Below, one piece after another: positions 33,211-44,750 of a stretch of 64,000 nucleotides of DNA. Position 1 is the first letter of the stretch. The number at the start of each line of letters is the position of its first letter. The DNA lies in the NCBI RefSeq assembly GCF_030867095.1, contig NC_081830.1, positions 33,525,832 through 33,589,831 of the forward strand, given 5' to 3'. The notes beneath the pieces were generated by a model. That model saw only the letters and a list, made by a program, of their open reading frames with translations, searched no databases and was not told the DNA's origin. A program made the position numbers and the translations under genes. Origin of the DNA: Alligator mississippiensis (taxonomy: Eukaryota > Chordata > Crocodylia > Alligatoridae).

Positions 33211-34539
33211 ACCTCCGGTGAAATTCCCAATGCCTCTTTATGGTCTGCTTTGACAAGGCAGATCCAGCCATAACTCTCCTTCACATGTAAAGTGCATGTA
33301 CAGATGTTTGTCGGAGAGACTGGGTAGTTCTCTCCAGTGCAGCCACTGTTGGGACATGCGTAGGAATCCTGGGCTGCTGGTTTAATCTACTGATCAAGTA
33401 TAACATTGATAAGCTTTTATTAAGAGCCATATATCAGCATTAGCCTCCCTCTGCCTTGAGATAAATGGAATTAGCCCCAAAAGAATAACAAGGTCCTTAA
33501 CAGTACTGGGTATGCTCTAGCCAGAGCAACAGGGTTTAGTAGCCTCTGCCTTTAAGCAGAAGACATACATGTCTTCCGTCTCTCGCAGCTAAGGTGCAAC
33601 CGTAGACTACAAAAGGACTCCTGAGCGTAGAAGTGCCCCAAGCTAGATCCTCTGAGCTTTGCAGGAACTGTTTATTGTCTATATAAACTTTGTATATGTA
33701 ATGCTTACCTCGTCTCCTCACTTAAAGGGCAAAAATCTGCTGCCAGACTATTTTAAGTGAACTTGAGGAAAAAAATGTCAACTCTGAACTGTCATGGCTA
33801 TATTTAGCTGGAACTTTTCTGTCCAGGATTGAAACTGTATTTGGAAACCTTGTACCTTGGAGCACAGCCAAACGTCTCTCTTTTTTATACAGTAATCCCT
33901 CAGCATATGGCAAATGGTTCTTGTCCCTCTCCATGGCTGCTGCACTGGCCCAGGCAGGCCAACAGCAGAGGCCTCTAAGCTGAAACTGAGACAAGCTGGC
34001 TGTCTACATATGGTGATTCACATCCCAGACCCAGGAGGCCTGTTAATAAAAATGTCTTCTCTAGTGTTTTGAAAAGCCACGGAGAGTCTGGTGCCTGCCT
34101 TTGTGCTTTGCTTCAGGCTTTCAGATGGCAAGAAAAGGTTGGTTAGTAACTCCAGACCCCCATGCAGTCTCTGATCACCTCCTCCTTTCTGCAAAGCTCT
34201 TTTGGGATTGTGTGGTAAGGATGGAAACTTGTGACCCCAGCGTTCGGCGAAGCTCACGCTGTTGACCCATGAGGGTAGTGACTTGCGGTCGAGGCAGCAT
34301 TGATCTTTTCACTTCACTCATGCTTAAAAATCCCTCTATTTCACACTTGACTGGCTGAACGGAGCCTCAGTGTCTGACGCAATTACCGCTCAGAGGCCAA
34401 TTTGATTTCCAGTGATATTGCTGGGATGCTATTGGTGCTGGCAGTGAGGGGAAAGAATTTAAAATAAGTCATTTTCACATATGAGTGTGGCTGTCTGATT
34501 TTTGGCTTGTCTCCCGGTGGCTGAACAGTCATTGTCATC
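33211..34539. other. Unassigned sequence
   Basis: Nothing firm. Near 33893 the string tacagtaatccctcagcata resembles one end of a Tc1/mariner-type MITE, but the other end is not visible. Confidence 0.35.
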
Positions 34540-34830
34540 ATAAACACAGACCCCACAACGCAGGCCATGCCACCACAAACACACAGCCCCATGCCCTTAT
34601 GCACACAGTGCAGGCAACATCACCCCCCCCCCCCTTGCATACTTAATGCAGGAAAAAGCATCAGAAACTCACACATTCAATGCTATCATACCACCCCAAA
34701 TGCAAACCCTTATGCACATGCCCACCCAACATATTCCCCCCCCCAAAATCAAACCTTCACATGAACGCACACAGTGCAGGAAACACTATCATACCTTCAG
34801 TATCACAGGCAGTGCACCCAGCATTGTGGG
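34540..34830. repeat. Degenerate minisatellite, CA/C-rich
   Basis: Imperfect repeats of about 55-65 bp share gcacacagtgcagg(c/a)aaca and a C run (34621-34636 and 34735-34744). The units are strongly diverged. Consistent codon-like patterns are absent. Confidence 0.55.
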
Positions 34831-35865
34831 CCGCGTTTTGGACAGGCCGTTTCAAAAGTTTGATTGTTAAACAGAGAGAATGTTTTCCTTCCCTTTTTCC
34901 TGTTGCAGCTTTTGAATGAGGTGTTTCATATTTCATTCTCCAGGGCTGCCTCTTCAAGTCCGGTTCCTGTCTAGACAGGCCTCCACTACCTAGAAAAGTT
35001 TGCTAGAGTAGAGCTTACTCTCAAACTTCCTTTATCTCACCAAAGCTGTGCTCCATTCCTTTGACTGGCTGTTGTAAACTGGCTTTGACTGGCTGATGTA
35101 GCCTTCTGGTGTTGTGGCAGGGGGTCACTCCTGCTCACTTGACATACGCTACATACACAGCGCTGTGCTGGCTGGTTGATAGTGGCTTCTCAACAAAGAA
35201 CGCTCCCTGCTACAGAGGAAGGCAAAACCCAGCACAGTTTGTATCAGTCTGACTATGGGGTAAAATTCCTCCCTGACCCTAAATATAGCGATTGTTCTGA
35301 CCCTGAGCAGAGGGGCAAGACCCTTTAGCCAGGAACCTCCAGGTTTAAGACCCAGCAGGAGCATTGGCAAAGCCCAGTCAAAATCCCCAGCCTGGGCTGC
35401 AGACAACACCCTATGCTTCTGCTTCATGATACCACTAGAGGGCTCACAAACTGTTTAAAGGATCTAACCTGTTCCTATACTGTGTAGGGAGAGCTATGAA
35501 ATGTGGTGAGGATACCCAGGTCCAGATCCTGTTTCACCTTTAAGAGGTCTAATTAGCACTTGTGTGATTTTTAGATGTCGAACTTGCCAAGTCTAATCCT
35601 ATTTCACCCTGCACGGTAGCACAAAACCACTAAGATGCTTTGATTCCTCATGTGTATCTAGCTTGGCTTGAAGCAATCCCTAGTGACTGGATAAGATGCA
35701 GGAGCTGTCTGACTCCCACTTAAGCCCTGTTGTAATCCAGTTCAGTCTGGGAGCTGCAGGAACTCTGCAGAAGACCGTAATTCCATAGGCAGAGAAAACC
35801 CATGCCAAGTACCTGTTTGATCCTTTGTGTAGCTCGCTGGAAGGTAACACACCTACCTGTTACCC
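34831..35865. other. Unassigned sequence
   Basis: Nothing recognised. Confidence 0.4.
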
Positions 35866-35965
35866 AAAAGCCTAATGGTTAGGGCACCTGGGGATGTGGG
35901 CTTTAGGCCCCAGTTACCAGAAGAAACTTAAACCCATATCTCCCATTTCCCAGGAAACTGCCCTT
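35866..35965 (+). repeat. tRNA-derived SINE remnant
   Basis: An A-box-like taatggttagggcacctggg is followed by a B-box-like ggctttaggcccc about 30 bp later. This is the tRNA-like head shared with copies near 36850, 61640, 61970 and 62190. Confidence 0.55.
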
Positions 35966-36779
35966 ACTTCCCACCTATGGGCTTTCAGTGGCTGAGGGCA
36001 GTCTTTATGCTTCTTGTTGGAGCTGGGCCTCAGGGTGCAAAGGCATGCATGAGTCATGGGGCCAGACAGACAGCGTGCAAGATAGATGAACTCCATTAAG
36101 GCAGGCACTGCTCTGGGAGAGGCTCTGGGGTCTCTTCCCTGCAGCTTCTGCATTTTTACATTACATAGTTGTTGGATAAAATGCATAAGACATAGCCCAG
36201 ATTTCCCTCCCTCCCAGGGGGAGTACCTACCTCATGCAGCTGCAGCATCCTGTTTCCATGTGTTCCCTATAATTGAATCTTTTTCCTCATTACTTGAGTG
36301 CTGGGGTAGCACTGGGTGGATGGCCCCTTTAAGGCCATGTCCATACCCACTTCTAGCCCCACCTACCCAAGACCATATAAGAGCTGGTGAACTGGAAGCC
36401 AGACATAGTCACTGTCTGGTCTCTGAAGAGATCCTTGCCAGGAAGTGCTGTGGACATCTCCCAGGGGAGGGCTGGGCAGTGTTGGAGAAGGGTGCTGAGC
36501 AGCTGGAGCAGAGCATGGTACTGTGGGGCTGCAGGAGACCGAGGGTAAGGCAGGAGTGCAGAAGAGAAGGCTGATCCATGAGGTATTCCATTACAATGGA
36601 TCTGCAGTGACAAGGTACCTGGGAAGGGTTGGGGTGAGACAGTGGCACAGAGGGCCTAGGGATTGGGCAGGCAGGGGGATGGGGGGCAAGATCCATGGGG
36701 CTGAAGAACTAGTACCAGCCTATTATTTTGGCAACATGGACCTTTGTTTTTTTTAGCCATATAATGACTCAGGTTCTCC
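35966..36779. other. Unassigned; TATA-like promoter fragment
   Basis: 36370-36420 contains gaccatataagagctggtga, LTR-promoter-like, with an acatagtcactgtctgg stretch downstream. No termini were identified. Confidence 0.3.
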
Positions 36780-36905
36780 AAGAAGGATGGATGGTCTTCT
36801 AAAAAGGGAGAGAACTAGAGTTCGCCCCTGTCCTGGTAGAGTGGGTTTATAACCAGGTCTCTTACTTCCTGGGCAAGTAGGCTAACCACTAGGCATTGGG
36901 CAAAA
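36780..36905 (-). repeat. tRNA-derived SINE remnant
   Basis: On the minus strand, cctagtggttagcctac (A box) is followed by gagacctggttataaaccc (B box), about 35 bp apart. The spacing and order are those of a tRNA-like SINE head. Confidence 0.65.
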
Positions 36906-38485
36906 GGTGAGTGGGTCTCTTGCATTGTGCTTGACCTTACACAGAAGTCAGTGCTGCTGTTAGTTAGACATGCTGGTTCAGGTAAATGTTTTGAGTGAGC
37001 TGGATCTCACTGTGAGGGCAGTGGATATGATTAGTGAGAGGTAGTTGGCCATGTTAGTATGAAGTCAGGGAAAAAGCACTTTACAAGCTAGCCAAATAAG
37101 ATGTGTATGTGTGTATAGAGTACAAACTTTCATGAGCTTGATTTCACTTTATCAGATGCTGTGAAAAGACGTGCACAGAGCAGTGTATAAAATGGAGTGA
37201 GTGATTTGAATACAAAAGGTGGGCAAAGAGGAGGGAGATAGAAGGGAGTATTGCTGGCAGAGGCATACAAGCAAAAAGCCCATAGGAACAAAGGGGACCC
37301 AAAAAGTAATCTAGGTAATGGGATAAGAATCTCTAGTCCCTGTTTAAAACATTCTTAAGTACAGTCAAGTCTTTGCATGATTTCTATTATACCACTTCCT
37401 GTTCAAACTGGTTTTTAAAACTTTATGGTCTGAGAACAGCCATCCTGAGGTCAGCGATGGAGTGTCCAGGAAGGTTAAAATGTTCTGCCACAAGCCTCCG
37501 TGGTTTTCTGCAGCTGATGTCAGATCTGTGTTCATTCATCCTTACACATAGACTGCCCTGTGTGGTGAATATAGGCAGCCAAGGGGTACTGTGAGTAGGT
37601 GATGGCATACATAATGCTGCTAGAGTTGCAGGTGAATGAACCTTGCATGTTGAACTTGTTATTCAGTCTAGTGATGATGTGTTCTATACTGATGTGGGGG
37701 CACAGCAGACATTTGGGTCCAGGGCAAGGTGTGGTGCCTTGATGAGAACGACTTGAGTGGTCTGTTCTTGAGAGATGTTGTTTGAGGCTGTGGGCCTCTC
37801 CATACAGCAGCACAAGCTTGTCCCTTGTGACTACCTTGAGACAGTCCTTGTTTTCCAAGAGGGGTTGGAGGTGATTAATGATGTGTCTAAGGCATTCAAG
37901 CTGGGAGTGGTAGGTGACAAGTAGAGGGATTCTGTAGTTTGCCTTGAAGTTGATATTATAGCAGGTTGGAGCAAGGTCCGAGTCTAGCTTTGATTTGAGT
38001 GGCTACAGTTTTGGGATGGTATTGTAACTGTAGGAATCCTTGCTTCAGATCACTTAAAGTGTTTATCTTAGTCAGTGGGGTCAGAGTAGATCTGGTTGTA
38101 ACAGAGCTTGGCTATAGATGATGGATCTACTGGTATGCTTAGGATGAAAGCTGGTAGCATGAAAGTAGCTGTGGCAGTCAGTCAGTGTCTAATATAATGT
38201 GATGGTGGTGGTGTGATCATTGCAAACCTCCATGTAGTGTCTAGGAAATGGATCTGTTGGGTGGAGTGTTCAGGAGTTAGTTTGATGAAGGGGTGGAAGT
38301 TGTTAAAAGTCCTGATGACATATCTCCAGAGCTTTCTTCCCATGTGTCCATATGATGATGGGATTGATGTACCAGGGGGATGAGGGTAGCTGCAGAGGAA
38401 ATGGACTTTGAGATCTGTCATAAAAATGTTGGCTTACTGGAAGGCCATATATGTGCCCACTGCAGAGCCCTTCACTTGTAGATAG

Positions 38486-39748
38486 TGTGGCAGGCCAGTA
38501 GGGGGTGCTCCTGTGCTGAGCCACCCTGAAGTCAGCAATGGAGAGGTGCTCCTCTCACTGTGCCTGACCACCTTCCAGGCTCAGAGTGCCTCCCTGGGGA
38601 CGCCTCACACCTGGCCGACCCCCTTCCTTGAACACACCCGCTAGCCTGGGGGTAACGCTGCCACCACCCAGGGTCTGGCCTGAACTTGGCACTGTGCCCC
38701 CTGGGAAACACAGGCCTAGTAGCCCTTGAAGGTACTCAACCCACTTCACGATCTTGGGGTGCTTCCCTCAGTCTGAAGCACAAATAGTGGTCTCCCTTAG
38801 TCAGCTGAACCAAGGGGACCCCAAGGCATAATCTAGACCCACTCCCAATAAGTCTTCCATGCTAGGTACAAAGGAGAACTTTATTGGTTACAAGGAGTAG
38901 GTTTGGAATAGGGTACAGGGTAGAGCAATATCAGAGAAATCCCATAGAGCAAAGTGGCATGGCTGCTTTGATCACGCATCTAAGTTACTGCATGTTATAT
39001 AACTAGTTAGATCTCAAGTAGCTTACTCAGGAGTATCACCCAAAGGCAGGTGGAGATTCCCTCTGGAGGAAGGCAGTTCATTGATCATGAGTAGGGATCC
39101 TGGTTTTCTCTGATTTAAAAAAAATCCCCAATTTTTGGTTAAAAAAAGTAACCCCCAAATCCAAATTTTTTCCATGATTTTAAATGAAACACCACTTCTA
39201 GATAAATATATAGATATAGTGATGTTTCATTTTAATCATGGAAAAATGTGGATTTGGAGTTACTTTTTTTAACTGAAAATTGGGGATTTTTTTTAAATTG
39301 GAAAAAAACAGGATCCCTGATCATGAGTTTCAAGAAAGAGAGCAAGTTTCAGATGGTCCAGCTCTTCTCTTTCTGAGTTTTCATCCTGGCTACTCTCCTC
39401 CTGGGCAGTCCTTAACTTGTATAAAGCTTATGATCTCATTTACCTGGTCCAATGGAGGCCAGGACCTGTTGGCTGCTACTCAACCAATTTGAAATGCATC
39501 CCTGGTTGCTGGGTAGACTGGCATTGCTCAGAACAAGGGGAAGCCCAAGCCCCTCACCCAGGTATGTGATGCCAGTTATGTAGGCAAAGGGAGCAGGTTT
39601 CCCCCCTCCCTCAGGAATGTATCCAACTTGGGTTACAACTCAAGGTTACCTAAAGAGCCCATCGGATGTCTGCCCTTTGCAGTGACCATGTTAACCAAAT
39701 TGTCACATAGCAGAGTTTTTGGGGAGACAGAGGTGGCATTCTGCCACA
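38486..39748. mobile_element. Solo LTR inside the Penelope-like element
   Basis: The unit begins tgtggcaggccag and ends ttctgccaca, with 7-bp inverted ends tgtggca/tgccaca as in the LTR at 14358. The identical 5-mer gatag flanks it at 38481-38485 and 39749-39753. Removing it, with one copy of gatag, rejoins the Penelope frame (FPMETPY continuing into LQVKGSAV). Length is 1263 bp including a nested MITE. TATA-like words occur on both strands (39420 plus; 38996 region minus), and a ctttatt poly(A)-type signal sits at 38879 on the minus strand, so orientation is open. Confidence 0.85.
39093..39318. mobile_element. Foldback MITE with ~95-bp arms and 10-bp TSD
   Basis: The element starts agggatcctgg and ends caggatccct. 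The two halves are near-perfect reverse complements over about 95 bp (the tttaaaaaaaatccccaatt arm, then agtaacccccaaatcc, then ccatgattttaaatgaaac), around a short AT loop near 39205. The 10-mer gatcatgagt flanks both ends exactly (39083-39092, 39319-39328). Long inverted arms with a 9-11-bp duplication resemble Mutator-like elements. Class assignment is inference. Confidence 0.85.
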
Positions 39749-39825
39749 GATAGGGAGTCTCCATTGGGAAAATGGGAGAGCTCCCCAAACAGATCACCTT
39801 TTGGGGGCAAGGCACGAGCACATGC

Positions 39826-42429
39826 GGAGTGACTGTTGGGTCCTACATGTCTAAGGATCTGTGTCCTAGAGTTAAGAGCTGCTTGTCCCAGCTGCTGCCA
39901 GTAGGAACAGCTCTCCAAACAGATGTGGATGTCATGCTTCTATTGTAGCTTAGGGTTCAAAACTGCCTTCCTACCCTGCTGCCTACCTTGTTGCACTCCC
40001 TCCTGCTAGTCCCTTGATCCCCTGCTGTGTTACAGTTATGCAGGTCTATAAAAAAAAATTGTAGTCTCCAGGTAGACTAAGGAACAAGAGACAGCAGAGT
40101 GCAGAGGCTGCAGGGTCAGAAAAGAAGGATGTGGAAAAGGTGGCGGGTGCATCAGCTGCAACTGCAGGGCATGAGGGTCTGATGGGGATGTGAGATCTGG
40201 CCTGTTAGGAGTCTGGGGTGGGTTGCTGTCTTTACAGAACAGGGAAGTGTCCCCACCTAAAGCATTACCTGGTCTCCAGACTGTTCCAGTGTGTTTTCCT
40301 ATTAAACAGTAAAGGTGCTAGACCTTGGAGCACCATGAACATGTGGTCCAACAATGGTAGCTACCATGCTTGACCATCGGAACATGATCCAGCTGCTTCC
40401 AGAGACCCCTCATGTTAACAATAAATCCCTCACTTTCACCATACGGCCACCATGGCACACTCATTGAGAGATGATACTGAAGACACTTTTTTTGAGGCAC
40501 ACTTGGTTATCTTTTGGCTCTATGCTAATATCCTGGTGAAGATCAGGAGCTGCATCAGCTTTTGGCAGTGTTTGGAAGAGCTTTAGAAGGCAGGTACTCT
40601 GAAGCCAGAAGCTCGTTCTTCAATAACTACTGTAAAAATTGTGTTACTGAACATTAAGAGAACAGACAAGAATGATTAATCCCAGAAAATTTGGGGGGGG
40701 GGGGGGTGTTACACAAAGAAGAACCACTTCTATATGAGACAATCCAGAAAAAGATGCAGCTAAATTCCATAAATTTCAGTTAGTATTGCTAATATTTCCA
40801 CTTCCAGATGAAATAGCCCTTAACCTAGCACTTGCTCTTCAAAAGAGAGAGAAAAGAAGCACAGTCAGGTGAGGCTGACATGAATGTGTGGCAGTGGCAA
40901 TTGGTGAATGGCTATGAACAGTCACAGTGGACCTGACTGCAGCAGAACCAAAACCCTTTGACCACAACAAAATGTTACCCATTCCCTTTGGATCATGTCT
41001 GAACTCAGTTGCTTTACTGGCATGTGAACTTGGTTGAGATTTATGCTTGTAATATAGTGCTGTTGTGGGTTTTACTTGGTTATGCAGTCAGTGTGGATGG
41101 ATGGAACTGCACTTCATTTCTCCCTTTCTGCTTTATATACTGGGAGTCTTTATCCCCACTCTTATACATTACATTAAATACAAATGGGCATATTCTCTGC
41201 ATTATTATGAATAGGACTGTTTTTTGAGTAGCTCTTTTCAATATTAGCAGTGAAGAAAATATATAAAAATGGCTATTTGGGAGAAAACTAAGGAGTCTAA
41301 TGCACAAGATAAGGATTGGCAGCAGTTTATTGAAGGTTTGGACCACCATTTCATTGCAAATGAGATTACAGATAAAGAAAACCAGCCTGTATGTGTGAGG
41401 CAGTAATTCATAATCCCTCAACCTAAAAAAGTAGTCTCTTTTGACAGAGATAGACACAGAAGCTGAGAAGACCTGCAGGAGTTGAGTCTTGTTGAAGAAT
41501 GCTTTGAGATGTGTAGTGGGGCAAGGAGTCAATGTGACTCAATAGTGGTATGTGTGGTTGAGCTGAAAAGACTCGAGTCCAGGTTCTAGTCCACTTATTC
41601 AGCTCCTGGGAGATGCTTGGACCTCCAAGTATGATCCTGCTTCAGAACCTGAAAAATTCTTAACGAAAAGAAGAGATGGGTCCTTCCCCTCCTTGCCATG
41701 TCCTGTATTTTAGTCTTAAGATTAAGATGAAAGTCTATTACAAAAGCATCTGGTGCTTTTTATTTTGTTCCAGAGACTGAATCGGGATGGGCTAGGATTA
41801 CGTTTGGACTTAAAGTGAAACTCAACTTGGGCATGGCTGCCAAAATGGCTAAGAGGTCACTGCTTATAGGCAATGAAGTCCTGAAACTACACTTAACTTG
41901 TGTGTCTGCATTTTTGGTCTTCATGACTCCACTTGTCTTGTTGTACTTTGCTATGGATGCAGGGCTGTCCAACTCCATCTGTGCTCCCCTATGATTCAGT
42001 TGCATTGTGGGTGATGGACATATCATGCAAAACCCTGCTAAATGCTGTGATGGGCAACTAGTTTCTGCAGGGCAGTGGTGCCCAACTCTTGTCCTATAGC
42101 CTAGGGCAGCTGCCTAACACCCTGGGGACAGACCCAAGCTCTAGGCCTACCTCCTGTCAGGAGGAACTGAATGCTGTCCTGTGACCTGAGATGTTAGTAC
42201 TCCAGTGCTCCTTCCTGTTGAAGCTTGGCCCCTGGGCAGCCACAATGCTAGTGTCCTGGGGGCAGAAGGAGAACGAGGCCTGTGGCCCCGAGAGGTAGAA
42301 GTTACCCTGGCAGGGCTGTAGGCAGAGAGAGCCTTTGTGCCTAAATTGCATTTATGAAATCAAGGGGCTCTAGTACATGACTGGGGGGGTGGGGAGGGAT
42401 TAAGCCCAAAGGTTTAATTTTATGCCCCC
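39826..42429. other. Unassigned sequence
   Basis: No element recognised over 2.6 kb. There is a poly-G run at 40692-40707, and a cagtggtgcccaactcttg fragment near 42075 that may be a hAT end. Confidence 0.35.
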
Positions 42430-43376
42430 TGTGGCAGGGCACTGTTGGTGCTGCCACTTTAAGGGCCAGAAGGCAGCAGCCAGCAGGTGCCTGGTGAGGG
42501 CGGCCATTTTAGATTCAGGGCTGCCCATACAAACAGGGCAGTTCTGTTGCTGGAGGCGAGGCAACAACATTACCTGGCTGGAGGGCTGCTTGTGTCGTCT
42601 GGAGGTAAGGCTGGAGCTGTCGGGGATGGTCAGGAGGCTCCTGGTCCTGGGCATGACTTAAAACTGCACCCTGCCAGGAGTGGGTGCCCTGGTGGGGCTC
42701 TCGGTGGCACGGGAGCCCCCAGGAAATGCCAGGCCAGTTACCACCCTGGTGAAAGGTGGGTCGGGGCGCCTTAAGCCCTAGCCCCCACGACTGGGTGGGC
42801 GACCCCTTTGTTGGAGGGCCCAGAGGGTGGAACCTTGGAGAGTGAGAAAAGGGCCATAGGCTCAGGCCTGTCTGAGCTCCCCCTGACTGGTCCGTGCTGG
42901 GGCCAGGACCGGAAGGGTTGAAGGGCTGGGGGTCCACCGCGAGGAACGCCCAAGAGCCGAGGGCCTGGGGTCCCGACTGGCCTGGGGGTGGGCCAGGGCT
43001 AGAGAGCCGAAGGTCCTGGTGGGGGGACCACACTCGAAGGGGGATCAGTTCAGGGAGCGATGCTGCCTGGTATGACGGCAGAAGAGTCCTCCTGAAGGGA
43101 GGAATCCAGGTGGGTTCAATAGTAGAGGTGTGGGGGCCGGTGATGATAAGAACATCTGGATGCCATCTGCGAGGCTTGGGCTGCGGTGTAGGGGAGGAAC
43201 GGAGCCGCAGATAGCGCCCCCTGGCATCAGGGCATGAAATGGGCAGCCTCCTGCTTAATTAACATCTATTTAACTAATTAACAACAAGGCGTGGCGGGCC
43301 AGAATGCGGGCGGTTGGCCCAGGAACAGGTGTGCGGGCCAGAGTGAGTTCGGCCCCGAGCAGGCCCCCCTGTTACA
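42430..43376 (+). mobile_element. Solo LTR (family A, copy 2), 947 bp
   Basis: It shares with 14358-15849 the start tgtggcagggcactgttggt and the ggctcctggtcctgggcatg block. It also shares the aggcttgggctg(c/t)ggtgtag block and the ttaattaacaacaaggc near the end. It finishes cctgttaca. Flanks are ccccc on both sides (42425-42429, 43377-43381), compatible with a 5-bp TSD though low in information. It lacks the internal tandem expansion of copy 1. Confidence 0.8.
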
Positions 43377-44750
43377 CCCCCTAAATTGAAAAAGTGGGTT
43401 TTTAATTGGAACCCATAGTTTAAATTTTTCTGTCACATTACAGTCCTGTCCTGTGTTGTCGTCCCTCCCCCCCCAGGCCTGTCATGTTTTTTCCCCTTTT
43501 TTTTGCTGGAGCCTGCCCATGGCCAGGGGTGAGCTGCTGGTGGGCTGAGTGGCCCCTGAGCTATGGGTGCCCTGGTCCTTCTCTCCATGGTGGTGGCGCC
43601 CCCTGGGGCTGCCAGGGAGGGCTGCTAGTGGGCCAGATGCTGCCCTGTCTCAAGAGGTGTGTGTGCATGACACTTTAAAGTGGGCTAAATGCTTTTGCAT
43701 TGCTTTAATGGTGTCAGTGTTTGCACGCCTCGGCGGTGTATTGCACATTACTTCCAGCTGCTGTAGGAAATTTGGCAGCATAATGCACCTTAAAAGACTT
43801 TGGGTGCAGCAAACTAAAACTCCTTTGAGGAGTTTTAGTTTGCTGCCCCTACAGCCATGGAGCGAAGCACAGGGCTCTGCAGGCAGCCTGGCAGCAGCCG
43901 CGGAAAGCAGGCTCCACCCAAGGAAAGCAGTGAGACTCGTCTTCCCCCCTTCCCCACACTTCTTTGGAGCCTGCCTGTCTGAGCTGTGGGGGGGCCCAGT
44001 GCTTCCCTCCGTGGCAGTGGTGTCCCCTGGGACCACCTGAGGCAGGTGCTGCTGGGCGGGGGAAGGGAAGGGCTGCCACTGCTGTGGAGCGAAGTGCCAG
44101 TCCCCACCCCCCCCTGCAGCCCAGGGACCGCTCCACCCACTGGCAGCTTGCCCTCGCCTCTCTGCTACAGAGGCAAGTAAGTCAGTGGGGTGTGTGCACA
44201 ACACGGAGGGTAGAGGGAATGTTAATCAGCCCTAAATTGAAGCAGTGTTTTTTAAAAATGTACACTGCTTCAATTTAGGGCCCCAATTTTGTCTACACAT
44301 GCCCTAAGGCAGCAGCTGGCCTAATCCAACTTTTTCCTTGAGCCCATCAGGTACTGCTCCCTAGGCGGGCTCTGGGAACAGTTGGGTTGGGCAGGGGGCT
44401 GCTTCCAAACTGGGTCGGCTCAGGGGCCACTCAGCCAGCTGGCAGCTCACTCCCCAGCCATGGGAGAAGCGGGGCAGGCTCTTCTGGGGGGTGGGGGGAA
44501 GGATGGGGCCCCTTGCCACTTCTGCCTTCAGCAGACACCTGCTGAAGGCAGAAGTAGCAAGACGCCCAATCCTTTTTTTTTTTTTTCTCCAGAGCCTGTC
44601 CACCTCTGCCATGGCCAGGGCATGAGCTGACAGCTGCATTGCTGCAATTTGTAACATTGCAAACTAAACTACGTAGAGATGTAGTTTTAGTTTGCAACAG
44701 ACAGTCATTTAAAACTCCCCAAACTGGCGCACATGTAATGCGTGATGCCG
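43377..44750. mobile_element. Palindrome-rich foldback element cluster
   Basis: Several hairpins occur: 43806-43824/43828-43846 (19-bp perfect arms, 3-nt loop), 44230-44248/44262-44280 (19-bp perfect arms), 44513-44534/44539-44560 (22 bp, one mismatch) and 44658-44697. At larger scale, 43512-43561 (catggccaggggtgagctgc, then ctgagtggcccctgag) is the reverse complement of 44412-44462. The starting ccctaaattga at 43380 pairs with tcaatttaggg at 44270. The nested symmetry suggests a non-autonomous foldback DNA element or a stack of them. No coding signal. Confidence 0.6.

Larger units (their letters stand above)
37060..39825 (-). mobile_element. Penelope-like retroelement, split by an LTR
   Basis: Minus-strand translation gives reverse-transcriptase pieces from about 39825 through 39754, continuing across the LTR insert at 38485. 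Downstream of the junction are KGSAVGTYMA, ANIFMTDLKVHF and NNFHPFIKLTPEHSTQQIHFLD. A GIY-YIG endonuclease then follows (37858-37423), with MYAITYS, AYIHHTGQS, MNEHRSDIS and VAEHFNLPGHS. The 3' UTR (about 37370-37060) has the ctcatgaaagtttgtactc text usual near the 3' ends of these elements. Several stops and frameshifts are present. Penelope-like elements are defined by an RT joined to GIY-YIG, and both are seen. The 5' part is missing. Confidence 0.8.

Noticed and set aside
33890..33975. Tc1/mariner-like end tacagtaatccctcagcata
   Set aside because: No inverted partner found downstream.
41080..41532. 150-codon hydrophobic minus frame
   Set aside because: It looks membrane-like but is AT-rich and has no family signature. 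Probably chance.
43650..44204. 184-codon minus frame
   Set aside because: It lies inside the palindrome-rich element and several frames are open there at once.
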